A stretch of 43,048 nucleotides of DNA from JANXYY01 sp035530875 (GTDB lineage: Bacteria; Actinomycetota; Actinomycetes; Nanopelagicales; Nanopelagicaceae). This document shows positions 30,294 through 37,231 of this stretch, piece by piece. The stretch's first letter is position 1. The number at the start of each line of letters is the position of its first letter. The notes below the pieces were generated by a model. It did no database searches. It was given only the letters and a program-made list of their open reading frames with translations, and was not told the origin of the DNA. A program made the translations under genes and the position numbers. The stretch covers positions 1 to 43,048 of the forward strand of contig DATKUB010000073.1 of assembly GCA_035530875.1 (NCBI GenBank). Direction: 5' to 3'.

Positions 30294-31928
30294 ATGGATC
30301 GTGTAATTGCTGACCGCTATGAAGTTCGAGAACTAATCGGCAGCGGCGGGATGGCCGATGTTTACCGCGCATACGATCGGCGCTTATCTCGCTTAGTTGC
30401 AATCAAAATTTTGCGTGCTGATCTTGCCCGTGATCCATCTTTTCAAACAAGGTTTCGGCGGGAAGCACAGGCCGCAGCTGGGTTAAATCATCCTGCAATT
30501 GTTAGCGTTCATGACACTGGAACAGATGATCACGAATGGGGCAAAGTTCCTTTTATCGTTATGGAGTACGTGGAGGGAACAACGATTCGCGACGTACTGC
30601 GCGAAAAGGATTTGCCAACAGTTACTCGCTCACTGCATATAGTCCGCGACATCCTTGACGCTCTTGATTTCTCCCACGAACATGGAATAGTCCACCGGGA
30701 TATCAAGCCGGGGAACGTGATGATCACGCCTGACGGCGAAATAAAGGTTATGGATTTTGGCATCGCTAAAGCCCTTGATGACGTCGATGCCACTATCACC
30801 CACGCCTGGACTGTTGTCGGTACTGCGCAGTACCTCTCCCCGGAGCAGGCTAAGGGATCAACGGCAGATGCTCGCAGTGACATCTACGCGACTGGATGTC
30901 TGCTTTATGAACTTCTCGTGGGCCGACCGCCGTTTATCGCAGAAACGCCGGTGGCGGTTGCCTACAAACATGCAAATGACATTTTGGTCCCAGCATCAAA
31001 ATTAGTTAGCGATCTCCCACCCGGAGTAGATAATGTTCTTAGCCATGCATTAACCAAAGATCCAGCACTTCGATACCAGACGGCGGCTTTAATGCGCGAA
31101 GACATCGATCGACTTCTTGCCGGTGGTCACGTCAAGGCACCCATCGAGCCGCGAAGCAAAAGGAAAGTAATAAGTTGGCTTATTCCATCTGTGCTAATTG
31201 CCCTTCTTTTGGCCGGGAGCGCAGCTGCCTACATGATCGTCACCGGACGAGTCGGGGCGACCAACAACTTGATAACAACCCAAGACGTCAGCGGCTTCAC
31301 CATAGAACAGGCGAGAGGCGCGCTGTCGCAATTTCAGATCGTCGTTCAACATGCCACCGATGTTCGGACACCAAAGGATCGTGTTATTTCGCAGGTTCCG
31401 GCGGCCGGAAATAGGCTTCTTGCTAAATCGACGATTACTCTCACCATCTCCGACGGTCCAGGGAACACTACGGTTCCGGCAAACCTGATTGGAACCTCGT
31501 TGGACGCAGCCAGGCAAATACTCGCCGATGTGAACCTGGTAATAGCTCAGACAAACCCGGTGGATTCAGAATTGGCTCCAGGAACAGTTCTAGCGGTTTC
31601 ACCTGTTGCCGGATCCGCTCTTCAATCCGGCTCGGGGGTGAGTCTTGATATTGCCAGCGGTAACGTCGCGGTGCCTAGTGTTCTTGGTTTAAGCGAAATC
31701 GATGCTCGAACAATTCTGGTTCAAGCGGGATTCGTGCCAACCGAGGTACAGGCAAATGATCCCACCGTGCCGCTAGGTACTGTCCTTGCCCAGGCACCCA
31801 ACCCTGGAACGGTAAAGATTCTCGGCAGCGGCATCACAATCACCGTAAATACGGCGGCCCCAACCGCAACGCCAACGGCAACGCCAACGGCAACGCCAAC
31901 GGCAACGCCAACGCCGGCGCCTAGCTAA
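30294..31928 (+). CDS. pknB: PASTA-domain Ser/Thr protein kinase (PknB-like)
   Basis: A 544-residue membrane kinase. The kinase domain (about residues 8-270) has GSGGMADVYRAYD, an active-site Lys in AIKIL, HRDIKPGNVMI and the DFGIAKAL motif. A membrane helix (about 290-315) is followed by three extracellular PASTA repeats that bind peptidoglycan fragments: starting near TTQDVSGFTIEQA, NTTVPANLIGTSL and NVAVPSVLGLSEI. The tail is a short Pro-Thr-rich repeat (tandem ACPT-type units of four codons). It controls growth and division by phosphorylation and is paired with the PP2C gene just upstream. Mycobacterial PknB has four PASTA domains; three here is a common variant. Confidence 0.95.
   Translation: MDRVIADRYEVRELIGSGGMADVYRAYDRRLSRLVAIKILRADLARDPSFQTRFRREAQAAAGLNHPAIVSVHDTGTDDHEWGKVPFIVMEYVEGTTIRDVLREKDLPTVTRSLHIVRDILDALDFSHEHGIVHRDIKPGNVMITPDGEIKVMDFGIAKALDDVDATITHAWTVVGTAQYLSPEQAKGSTADARSDIYATGCLLYELLVGRPPFIAETPVAVAYKHANDILVPASKLVSDLPPGVDNVLSHALTKDPALRYQTAALMREDIDRLLAGGHVKAPIEPRSKRKVISWLIPSVLIALLLAGSAAAYMIVTGRVGATNNLITTQDVSGFTIEQARGALSQFQIVVQHATDVRTPKDRVISQVPAAGNRLLAKSTITLTISDGPGNTTVPANLIGTSLDAARQILADVNLVIAQTNPVDSELAPGTVLAVSPVAGSALQSGSGVSLDIASGNVAVPSVLGLSEIDARTILVQAGFVPTEVQANDPTVPLGTVLAQAPNPGTVKILGSGITITVNTAAPTATPTATPTATPTATPTPAPS
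31861..31915 (+). repeat. 12-bp tandem repeat in pknB tail
   Basis: Four copies of AACGCCAACGGC (the last with one change) occupy 31868-31915 and encode alternating Thr-Pro and Thr-Ala pairs at the C terminus of the PASTA kinase. A partial copy precedes them. Such a low-complexity tail is prone to copy-number change by slippage. Confidence 0.85.
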
Positions 31929-31940
31929 TTCACGAGACGG

Positions 31941-32576
31941 TTACCGAGCAACGACTGGGGCAAGGCCTTGAGAATTTGCAATCGCACTCTTATCGCCGCA
32001 TTCGGTCAGCCAATTTGCCAGAAGCCGGTGACCACCTTCGGTCAGGACAGATTCTGGATGAAACTGCACTCCTTCAATCCGAAGGTCTCGATGCTTTATG
32101 GCCATCACCAGACCATCCTCCGTCGTGGCCGTGACCTCTAACTCCGCTGGCAGAGAATCCCGCTCCACGGCTAACGAGTGGTAGCGGGTCGCCGTGAAGG
32201 GGTTAGGCAGGCCGTTAAAGATACCCTGGCCCTGATGATGGATTAGTGAAGTCTTGCCGTGAAGCAGCTCGGGAGCTCTTGAAACTTTAGCCCCGAAGGC
32301 CACCGCGATCGCCTGATGTCCAAGGCAGACCCCAAGCAGTGGCTTCCCTGTCTTTTCACAGTGTCTAACCAACTCAACGCTGATACCTGCCTCTTCGGGA
32401 ACCCCTGGACCAGGCGAAATGAGAACGCCATCAAATGCATCCGAGTCTTTGGGCTCGAGAGCATCATTGCGAAAAACGGTGCATTCTGCGCCCAACTGGG
32501 CCAAGTATTGGACCAGGTTGAAGACAAACGAGTCGTAGTTATCCACGACAAGGATCTTGGTGATCTGGGCTGACAT
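31941..32576 (-). CDS. anthranilate/aminodeoxychorismate synthase amidotransferase
   Basis: A 211-residue class I glutamine amidotransferase that supplies ammonia to anthranilate or aminodeoxychorismate synthase. Catalytic Cys is in LLGVCLGHQAIA, His and Glu in GVQFHPESVLT, and the N terminus VVDNYDSFVFNLVQYL is the family mark. The two roles (trpG or pabA) cannot be told from the protein, since no partner synthase is adjacent; this position near crgA and pknB is usual in actinobacteria. It converges with pknB and diverges from crgA. Confidence 0.92.
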   Translation of the reverse strand: MSAQITKILVVDNYDSFVFNLVQYLAQLGAECTVFRNDALEPKDSDAFDGVLISPGPGVPEEAGISVELVRHCEKTGKPLLGVCLGHQAIAVAFGAKVSRAPELLHGKTSLIHHQGQGIFNGLPNPFTATRYHSLAVERDSLPAELEVTATTEDGLVMAIKHRDLRIEGVQFHPESVLTEGGHRLLANWLTECGDKSAIANSQGLAPVVAR

Positions 32577-32699
32577 AACAGAATCTTCTCACGCGGGCGG
32601 TCGACTTCGTCTTGTTGCTCTCCCGAGTTAGGCTAGGGAACAGCATTTGCCGCGAAGGACAGCGAAGCGGTCACCAGATCTGTAACTGAAGGAGTTACC

Positions 32700-32957
32700 G
32701 TGCCAAAGTCTCGCCTACGCAAAAACCGTTCTCGGGTATCACAGGCGATTGAACCGACGCCACTGGCCGTGATCAAGGAGAGCCCCCGCTGGCTTGCTCC
32801 ACTCATGGTCACTGCTTTTTTGGCTGGCCTATTCTGGATTGTTATTTTCTACGTCTCCGGCACCCAGTACCCAATCCCCAATATCGGATCGTGGAACATG
32901 CTGGTCGGCTTCGTTTTCATTGGCTTTGGTTTCACCTTGGCCACCCGCTGGAAATAG
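32700..32957 (+). CDS. crgA: cell division protein CrgA
   Basis: An 85-residue membrane protein with two helices (about residues 33-53 and 64-83) and a basic N terminus (MPKSRLRKNRSR), typical of actinobacterial CrgA, which helps recruit FtsZ-ring and peptidoglycan proteins at the septum. The conserved loop SGTQYPIPNIGSWN between the helices is the family signature. The start is GTG with GAAGGAG at 32688-32694. It is divergent from trpG-type gene and convergent with the rhomboid gene; a tandem pair of DnaA boxes lies just beyond its stop. Confidence 0.96.
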   Translation: MPKSRLRKNRSRVSQAIEPTPLAVIKESPRWLAPLMVTAFLAGLFWIVIFYVSGTQYPIPNIGSWNMLVGFVFIGFGFTLATRWK

Positions 32958-32983
32958 GAATTACAAGGGTGTAGTTCTCCCCA

Positions 32984-33009
32984 TGTGGGTAACTTCTGTG
33001 GATAACTTC
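32984..33009. repeat. tandem 13-mer carrying two DnaA boxes
   Basis: TGTGGGTAACTTC (32984-32996) is followed directly by TGTGGATAACTTC (32997-33009), two copies differing by one base. The second contains the perfect DnaA box TGTGGATAA; the first has one mismatch. The pair lies between the convergent crgA and rhomboid genes, about 9 kb from oriC. Confidence 0.8.
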
Positions 33010-33023
33010 AGCAGGTGCCTGGT

Positions 33024-33878
33024 TTAAATTCCAGCGCTGGTTCGGATTGCCGCGATCCGCATAACGAGCAGAAGAACCAGGATTGCCGTTCCGCTGATCA
33101 GGGCAAGACCAACTAGCCGTGGGCGCCGAACGCCGTAGACCATAACCGCCGAGGTAAGCGAGCCAATCAGGAGCCCACCAAGGTGAGCGTGCCAGTCCAC
33201 GTTGGGGACCACAAAGCCAAAAACCAAGTTGATCGCGATGATTGCATAGACACTGTTTACCGGTCGTCCCAACCTCTTATTGGCAATGATCATGGCTCCG
33301 AACAGGCCAAAAATTGCACCGGACGCCCCGACGGCAAATGTCGTTGGGGAATTGAAAAGCAGAGAGGCAGTCGAACCGCCGAGCAGAGAGGCGATGTAAA
33401 TTCCCAGATAACGCCAGCGCCCAAAAGCGACCTCGATTGCTGGTCCCAGAATCCATAAGGCGTACATGTTGAAACCAATGTGCAACCACGACGCATGAAG
33501 AAGACCTACAGTGAAAACTCGATACCACTCGCCGTTGGCAACACCCATCCAAGTGCCACCAGAATTTGGAAAGAGGCCAACGAGGGCGAAGCGCGGAAGA
33601 ATTGATGAGTCAACCTGCTGAAGAAGATAAACAAGAATGGTTACAGCGATTATGGAAATCGTCACAACCGGCTTCATGCCCCCCAACGATCTTCGAGCGC
33701 GGCGAATTTGGGGGCTTGCGCGATTATCGGCTCGAACACAGTCAACGCATTGAAAACCAACCGATGCGGGAATCAAACATTCTGTACAGGCCGGCCGGCC
33801 GCAACGAACACACGACAAATAGGTGTGACGGTCTGCGTGTCTAACGCAGACCGGTATTTGGTTTTCTTCGTTACTCAC
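33024..33878 (-). CDS. rhomboid-family intramembrane serine protease
   Basis: A 284-residue protein that cleaves membrane proteins within the lipid bilayer. The N-terminal soluble part (about residues 10-45) holds a Cys/His cluster, CVRHADRHTYLSCVRCGRPA with later CTEC and CVDC, a likely zinc-binding unit found in actinobacterial rhomboids. The catalytic core has six or so helices, with the Ser in GASGAIFGLFGA and the His in DWHAHLGGLLIG. It overlaps the cyclophilin gene upstream by four bases and is probably co-transcribed with it. Confidence 0.93.
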   Translation of the reverse strand: MSNEENQIPVCVRHADRHTYLSCVRCGRPACTECLIPASVGFQCVDCVRADNRASPQIRRARRSLGGMKPVVTISIIAVTILVYLLQQVDSSILPRFALVGLFPNSGGTWMGVANGEWYRVFTVGLLHASWLHIGFNMYALWILGPAIEVAFGRWRYLGIYIASLLGGSTASLLFNSPTTFAVGASGAIFGLFGAMIIANKRLGRPVNSVYAIIAINLVFGFVVPNVDWHAHLGGLLIGSLTSAVMVYGVRRPRLVGLALISGTAILVLLLVMRIAAIRTSAGI

Positions 33879-34414
33879 TCGCCTTGGGAAGCCGCGTCGG
33901 ATTCAATCGACACCTGGCTAATCACAACATCAGTAACCGGCCTATCCATGCGACCAGTAGGAGTAGTAGCAATGGCGTCCACAACGGCCCGGCTGGCATC
34001 GTCGGCGACTTCGCCGAAGATTGTGTGCTTGAAGTTGAGCCACATTGCTGGGGCAACCGTGATGAAAAACTGGGAGCCATTCGTAGCAGGACCGGCATTT
34101 GCCATTGCCAATAGGTAGGGACGATCGAAGGCAAGCTCTGGATGAAATTCGTCCGCGAAGGTGTAGCCAGGCCCGCCGGTACCGGTGCCGAGCGGATCTC
34201 CGCCTTGAATCATGAAGCCCGCGATGATGCGGTGAAAGATGGTCCCGGGGTATAGCGGGGCGGAAGTCTTCTCTCTGCTGCGCGGATCAGTCCATTCGCG
34301 CGCGCCAGTGGCCAATTCGGTGAAATTACGCACCGTCTTGGGAGCATGGTCGGCAAATAATTCGATCCGAATATCGCCGAGCGAGGTGGTTAGGGTCGCA
34401 AAGGTTTTTGTCAT
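33875..34414 (-). CDS. cyclophilin-type peptidyl-prolyl isomerase
   Basis: A 179-residue cyclophilin, which catalyses cis-trans isomerisation of X-Pro bonds to help folding. The core strings are FHRIIAGFMIQGGDPLGTGTGGPGY, split by a loop, then LAMANAGPATNGSQFFIT and LNFKHTIFGEV. The catalytic Arg is in FHRII and the Phe in QFFIT. There is no signal peptide, so it is cytoplasmic (PpiA/PpiB group). It lies just after tRNA-Ala and overlaps the rhomboid gene by four bases. Confidence 0.95.
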   Translation of the reverse strand: MTKTFATLTTSLGDIRIELFADHAPKTVRNFTELATGAREWTDPRSREKTSAPLYPGTIFHRIIAGFMIQGGDPLGTGTGGPGYTFADEFHPELAFDRPYLLAMANAGPATNGSQFFITVAPAMWLNFKHTIFGEVADDASRAVVDAIATTPTGRMDRPVTDVVISQVSIESDAASQGE

Positions 34415-34415
34415 G

Positions 34416-34488
34416 TGGAGACGAGGGGAATCGAACCCCTAACCCCTGCCTTGCAAAGGCAGTGCTCTGCCAATTGAGCTACGTCCCC
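34416..34488 (-). tRNA. tRNA-Ala (TGC)
   Basis: A complete tRNA on the - strand: acceptor GGGGACG pairs with CGTCTCC (one G-T pair), the D arm has AGCTCAATTGGCAGAGC, the anticodon TGC lies in CTTTGCAAG, and the T arm has GGTTCGATTCC. The discriminator is A; CCA is not encoded. It lies downstream of the DLW-39 gene, in the usual actinobacterial order gyrA, tRNA-Ile, tRNA-Ala. Confidence 0.97.
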
Positions 34489-34500
34489 GTTTGGGGTCTA

Positions 34501-34626
34501 CTACTTCTCTGACGGCCGTTCAGCTGCGGAGTTCCACAACTCTTCTTCCGCCCGTTTTGCCTTTAAGCGCTTGGTCGCGGTGAGCCCCGCGATCAGCGCC
34601 AGCAACAAGACGAACTTTTTCTTCAC
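34501..34626 (-). CDS. DLW-39 family microprotein
   Basis: A 41-residue protein: a basic start (KKK), one hydrophobic helix (FVLLLALIAGLTAT), a basic patch (KRLKAKR), then AEEELWNSAAERPSEK, whose E-L-W core is the mark of the actinobacterial DLW-39 family found between the tRNA genes next to gyrA. It is probably membrane-associated; function unknown. The start GTG at 34626 lies only one base after the 3' end of tRNA-Ile, so it has no ribosome site outside the tRNA. Cutting the tRNA 3' end would leave an mRNA with a one-base leader. It is too short for most gene finders. Confidence 0.87.
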   Translation of the reverse strand: MKKKFVLLLALIAGLTATKRLKAKRAEEELWNSAAERPSEK

Positions 34627-34627
34627 G

Positions 34628-34702
34628 TGGGCCTTGGAGGACTTGAACCTCCGACCTCTTCCTTATCAGGGAAGCGCTCTAACCAGGCTGAGCTAAAGGC
34701 CC
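34628..34702 (-). tRNA. tRNA-Ile (GAT)
   Basis: A complete tRNA on the - strand: acceptor GGGCCTT pairs with AAGGCCC, the anticodon GAT lies in CCTGATAAGG, and the T arm has GGTTCAAGTCC. CCA is not encoded. It follows gyrA by only 15 bases, so it may be transcribed with it, and is followed within one base by the DLW-39 start codon. Confidence 0.97.
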
Positions 34703-34717
34703 AAAATCTCCCGAAGG

Positions 34718-37231
34718 TTACACCGAGTCGGTTACCTCACCCAAACTGGGAGATTCTTCGAGCGCGAGGATCTCCTCAGGTTCGGCATTGCGAGCAACCG
34801 ATACGACCAGGTCCCCGTCTTTAAGGTTCACCAATCGAACTCCCATAGTGTCACGTCCGGTCTGACGCACTTCGCCTGCTCGGGTTCTAATGACACTCCC
34901 AGACGAGGTGATCGCCAAGATTTCATCGTCATCTTTAACCACGACTGCGCCAACGAGCACTCCGCGCGAAACTTCGTCGATCTTCGCCGCCTTCACCCCT
35001 AGACCACCTCTGCCTTGAAGCCGATAATCACCGACTGGGGTTCGCTTGGCATAGCCGCCATCGGTCGCGGTGAGAAGATTGAAATCTTCAGTGACGGGCA
35101 CAACATTCATAGATAGCAACTCATCGTCCTTACGGAACTTCATGCCGATCACCCCAGATGTCGACCGACCCATTGGGCGCAGCGCCTCGTCCGTGGCAGT
35201 GAATCTCAAGGACATGGCCTTTCGGCTCACTAGCAACAGGTCATCACTAGCGCTAACCAGGGCAGCAGATACGACCTCGTCGCCTTCGCGAAGGTTGATA
35301 GCGATCAGCCCACCAGACCTATTTGAGTCATACTCGGAAAGCATCGTCTTCTTGACTAGACCACCTCGGGTGGCGAGCACCAAATATGGAGCCACCTCGT
35401 AATCGCCAATCGCAAGCACTTGTGCGATTTGTTCGTCCGGCTGGAACGCAAGGAGGTTTGCAACGTGCTGTCCTCGGGCGTCGCGGCCGGTGTCTGGAAG
35501 TTCATACGCCTTGGCTCGGTAAACCCGACCCTTGGTTGTGAAAAACAAGATCCAGTCGTGAGTGGAACTAACGAAAAAATGGTCAACGATGTCATCTTGT
35601 TTCAAGGCCGCTCCGCGGACCCCTTTGCCACCTCGGCGCTGTGCGCGATAGAGATCGGCCTTCGTTCGCTTCGCATATCCACCGCGAGTAATCGTCACGA
35701 CTACGTCGTGTTCAGGGATGAGATCTTCCGCGGAGAAATCACCTTCAGCTGCAATTATTTGGGTGCGCCGTTCGTCCCCATACTTATCGGTGACGTCGCG
35801 CAATTCATCACCAATGATCTGTCGCTGTCTCGATTCGCTAGCCAGAATTTCATTTAGCTCGCGGATGTCGATCATCAGACCGTCGTATTCATCGATGATC
35901 TTTTGACGCTCGAGTGCGGCAAGCCTGCGCAACTGCATTTCGAGAATTGCATTTGCTTGAACTTCGTCGACTTCAAGAAAAGCTATGAGGCCTTGACGTG
36001 CATCATCGACGGTGGCACTACGGCGAATCAAGGCGATTACCTCATCTAAGGCATCCAACGCCTTCAAATACCCGCGCAGAATATGGGCGCGCTTCTCTTT
36101 CTCTGCGAGACGGAACTTGGTGCGCCTAACTATTACTTCGACTTGGTGCGCCACGTAGTATCGGACGAACTCATCTAGGCGAAGGGTGCGAGGTACTCCA
36201 TCGACTAGAGCGAGCATGTTGGCGCCGAAAGTATCTTGAAGTTGCGTGTGCTTGTAGAGATTGTTAAGGACAACCTTTGCAATCGCATCTTTCTTCAAGA
36301 CCACAACGAGTCGTTGTCCTAGGCGCTCATTGCCCTCGTCGCGAACATCTGAAATGCCAGCTACGCGCCCCTCTTTTACTAGCTCAGCGATTTTTAGCGC
36401 CAAATTGTCTGGGTTTACTTGATATGGAAGTTCGGTAACCACAAGGCAGGTTCGGCCGTTAATCTCTTCGACCTCGACGACAGCTCTCATCGTGATCGAG
36501 CCACGCCCTGTTCGGTAAGCCTCATCAATTCCGCTACGACCAACGATTAGGCCTCGAGTGGGAAAGTCTGGACCTTTTACTCGTTCTAGCAGAGCCGCGA
36601 GAAGTTCCTCGCTCGTTGCCTCTGGGTGCTCGAGAGACCACTGCACACCGGAAGCGATTTCCCGCAAGTTGTGCGGTGGAATGTTTGTCGCCATCCCAAC
36701 GGCAATACCAGCACTGCCGTTAACTAAAAGATTAGGAAAACGGCTAGGAAGAACATTTGGCTCTTGTGAACGACCGTCGTAGTTAGGCGAGAAATCGACG
36801 GTGTCTTCATCGATATCGCGCATCATCTCCATAGCAAGCGGTGCGAGACGCGCCTCTGTGTAACGCATTGCCGCGGCAGGATCATTTCCTGGCGATCCAA
36901 AGTTTCCGTTTCCATCAACCAACGGATAGCGAAGAGACCATGGTTGCGCTAAACGAACTAAAGTGTCATAAATCGCGCTGTCGCCATGCGGGTGATAGTT
37001 ACCCATTACGTCTCCGACAACGCGCGAAGACTTGTAGTAGCCGCGATCTGGCCGATAACCGCCATCAAACATTGCATAGAGAACGCGGCGGTGAACTGGC
37101 TTTAGCCCATCGCGAACATCGGGTAACGCACGACCAACGATGACGCTCATTGCATAGTCGAGGTAAGAACGCGACATTTCTACTTGAATGTCGACGAGTT
37201 CGATTCGGTCGTTCTGTATCTCTTCGCTCAT
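34718..37231 (-). CDS. gyrA: DNA gyrase subunit A
   Basis: The 837-residue A subunit of DNA gyrase, which breaks and rejoins DNA to introduce negative supercoils. The winged-helix region has GNYHPHGDSAIYD with AMRYTEARLA (the catalytic Tyr), and the quinolone-determining region has Ser and Asp at the usual susceptible positions. The C-terminal beta-pinwheel carries the GyrA box QRRGGKGVRG. The length is normal. The gyrB stop TGA overlaps this start by one base (TGATG), so translation is coupled. The usual DUF3566 gene after gyrA is missing. Confidence 0.98.
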   Translation of the reverse strand: MSEEIQNDRIELVDIQVEMSRSYLDYAMSVIVGRALPDVRDGLKPVHRRVLYAMFDGGYRPDRGYYKSSRVVGDVMGNYHPHGDSAIYDTLVRLAQPWSLRYPLVDGNGNFGSPGNDPAAAMRYTEARLAPLAMEMMRDIDEDTVDFSPNYDGRSQEPNVLPSRFPNLLVNGSAGIAVGMATNIPPHNLREIASGVQWSLEHPEATSEELLAALLERVKGPDFPTRGLIVGRSGIDEAYRTGRGSITMRAVVEVEEINGRTCLVVTELPYQVNPDNLALKIAELVKEGRVAGISDVRDEGNERLGQRLVVVLKKDAIAKVVLNNLYKHTQLQDTFGANMLALVDGVPRTLRLDEFVRYYVAHQVEVIVRRTKFRLAEKEKRAHILRGYLKALDALDEVIALIRRSATVDDARQGLIAFLEVDEVQANAILEMQLRRLAALERQKIIDEYDGLMIDIRELNEILASESRQRQIIGDELRDVTDKYGDERRTQIIAAEGDFSAEDLIPEHDVVVTITRGGYAKRTKADLYRAQRRGGKGVRGAALKQDDIVDHFFVSSTHDWILFFTTKGRVYRAKAYELPDTGRDARGQHVANLLAFQPDEQIAQVLAIGDYEVAPYLVLATRGGLVKKTMLSEYDSNRSGGLIAINLREGDEVVSAALVSASDDLLLVSRKAMSLRFTATDEALRPMGRSTSGVIGMKFRKDDELLSMNVVPVTEDFNLLTATDGGYAKRTPVGDYRLQGRGGLGVKAAKIDEVSRGVLVGAVVVKDDDEILAITSSGSVIRTRAGEVRQTGRDTMGVRLVNLKDGDLVVSVARNAEPEEILALEESPSLGEVTDSV

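Noticed and set aside
29465..31928. Possible CRISPR or toxin-antitoxin genes in the window
   Set aside because: No regularly spaced direct repeats, Cas-like proteins or toxin-antitoxin pairs were seen anywhere; this entry records the negative result for the whole window.
32539..32547. DnaA-like box TTATCCACG inside the amidotransferase gene
   Set aside because: It encodes the conserved Val-Asp-Asn of the protein's N terminus, so the match is explained by coding constraint.
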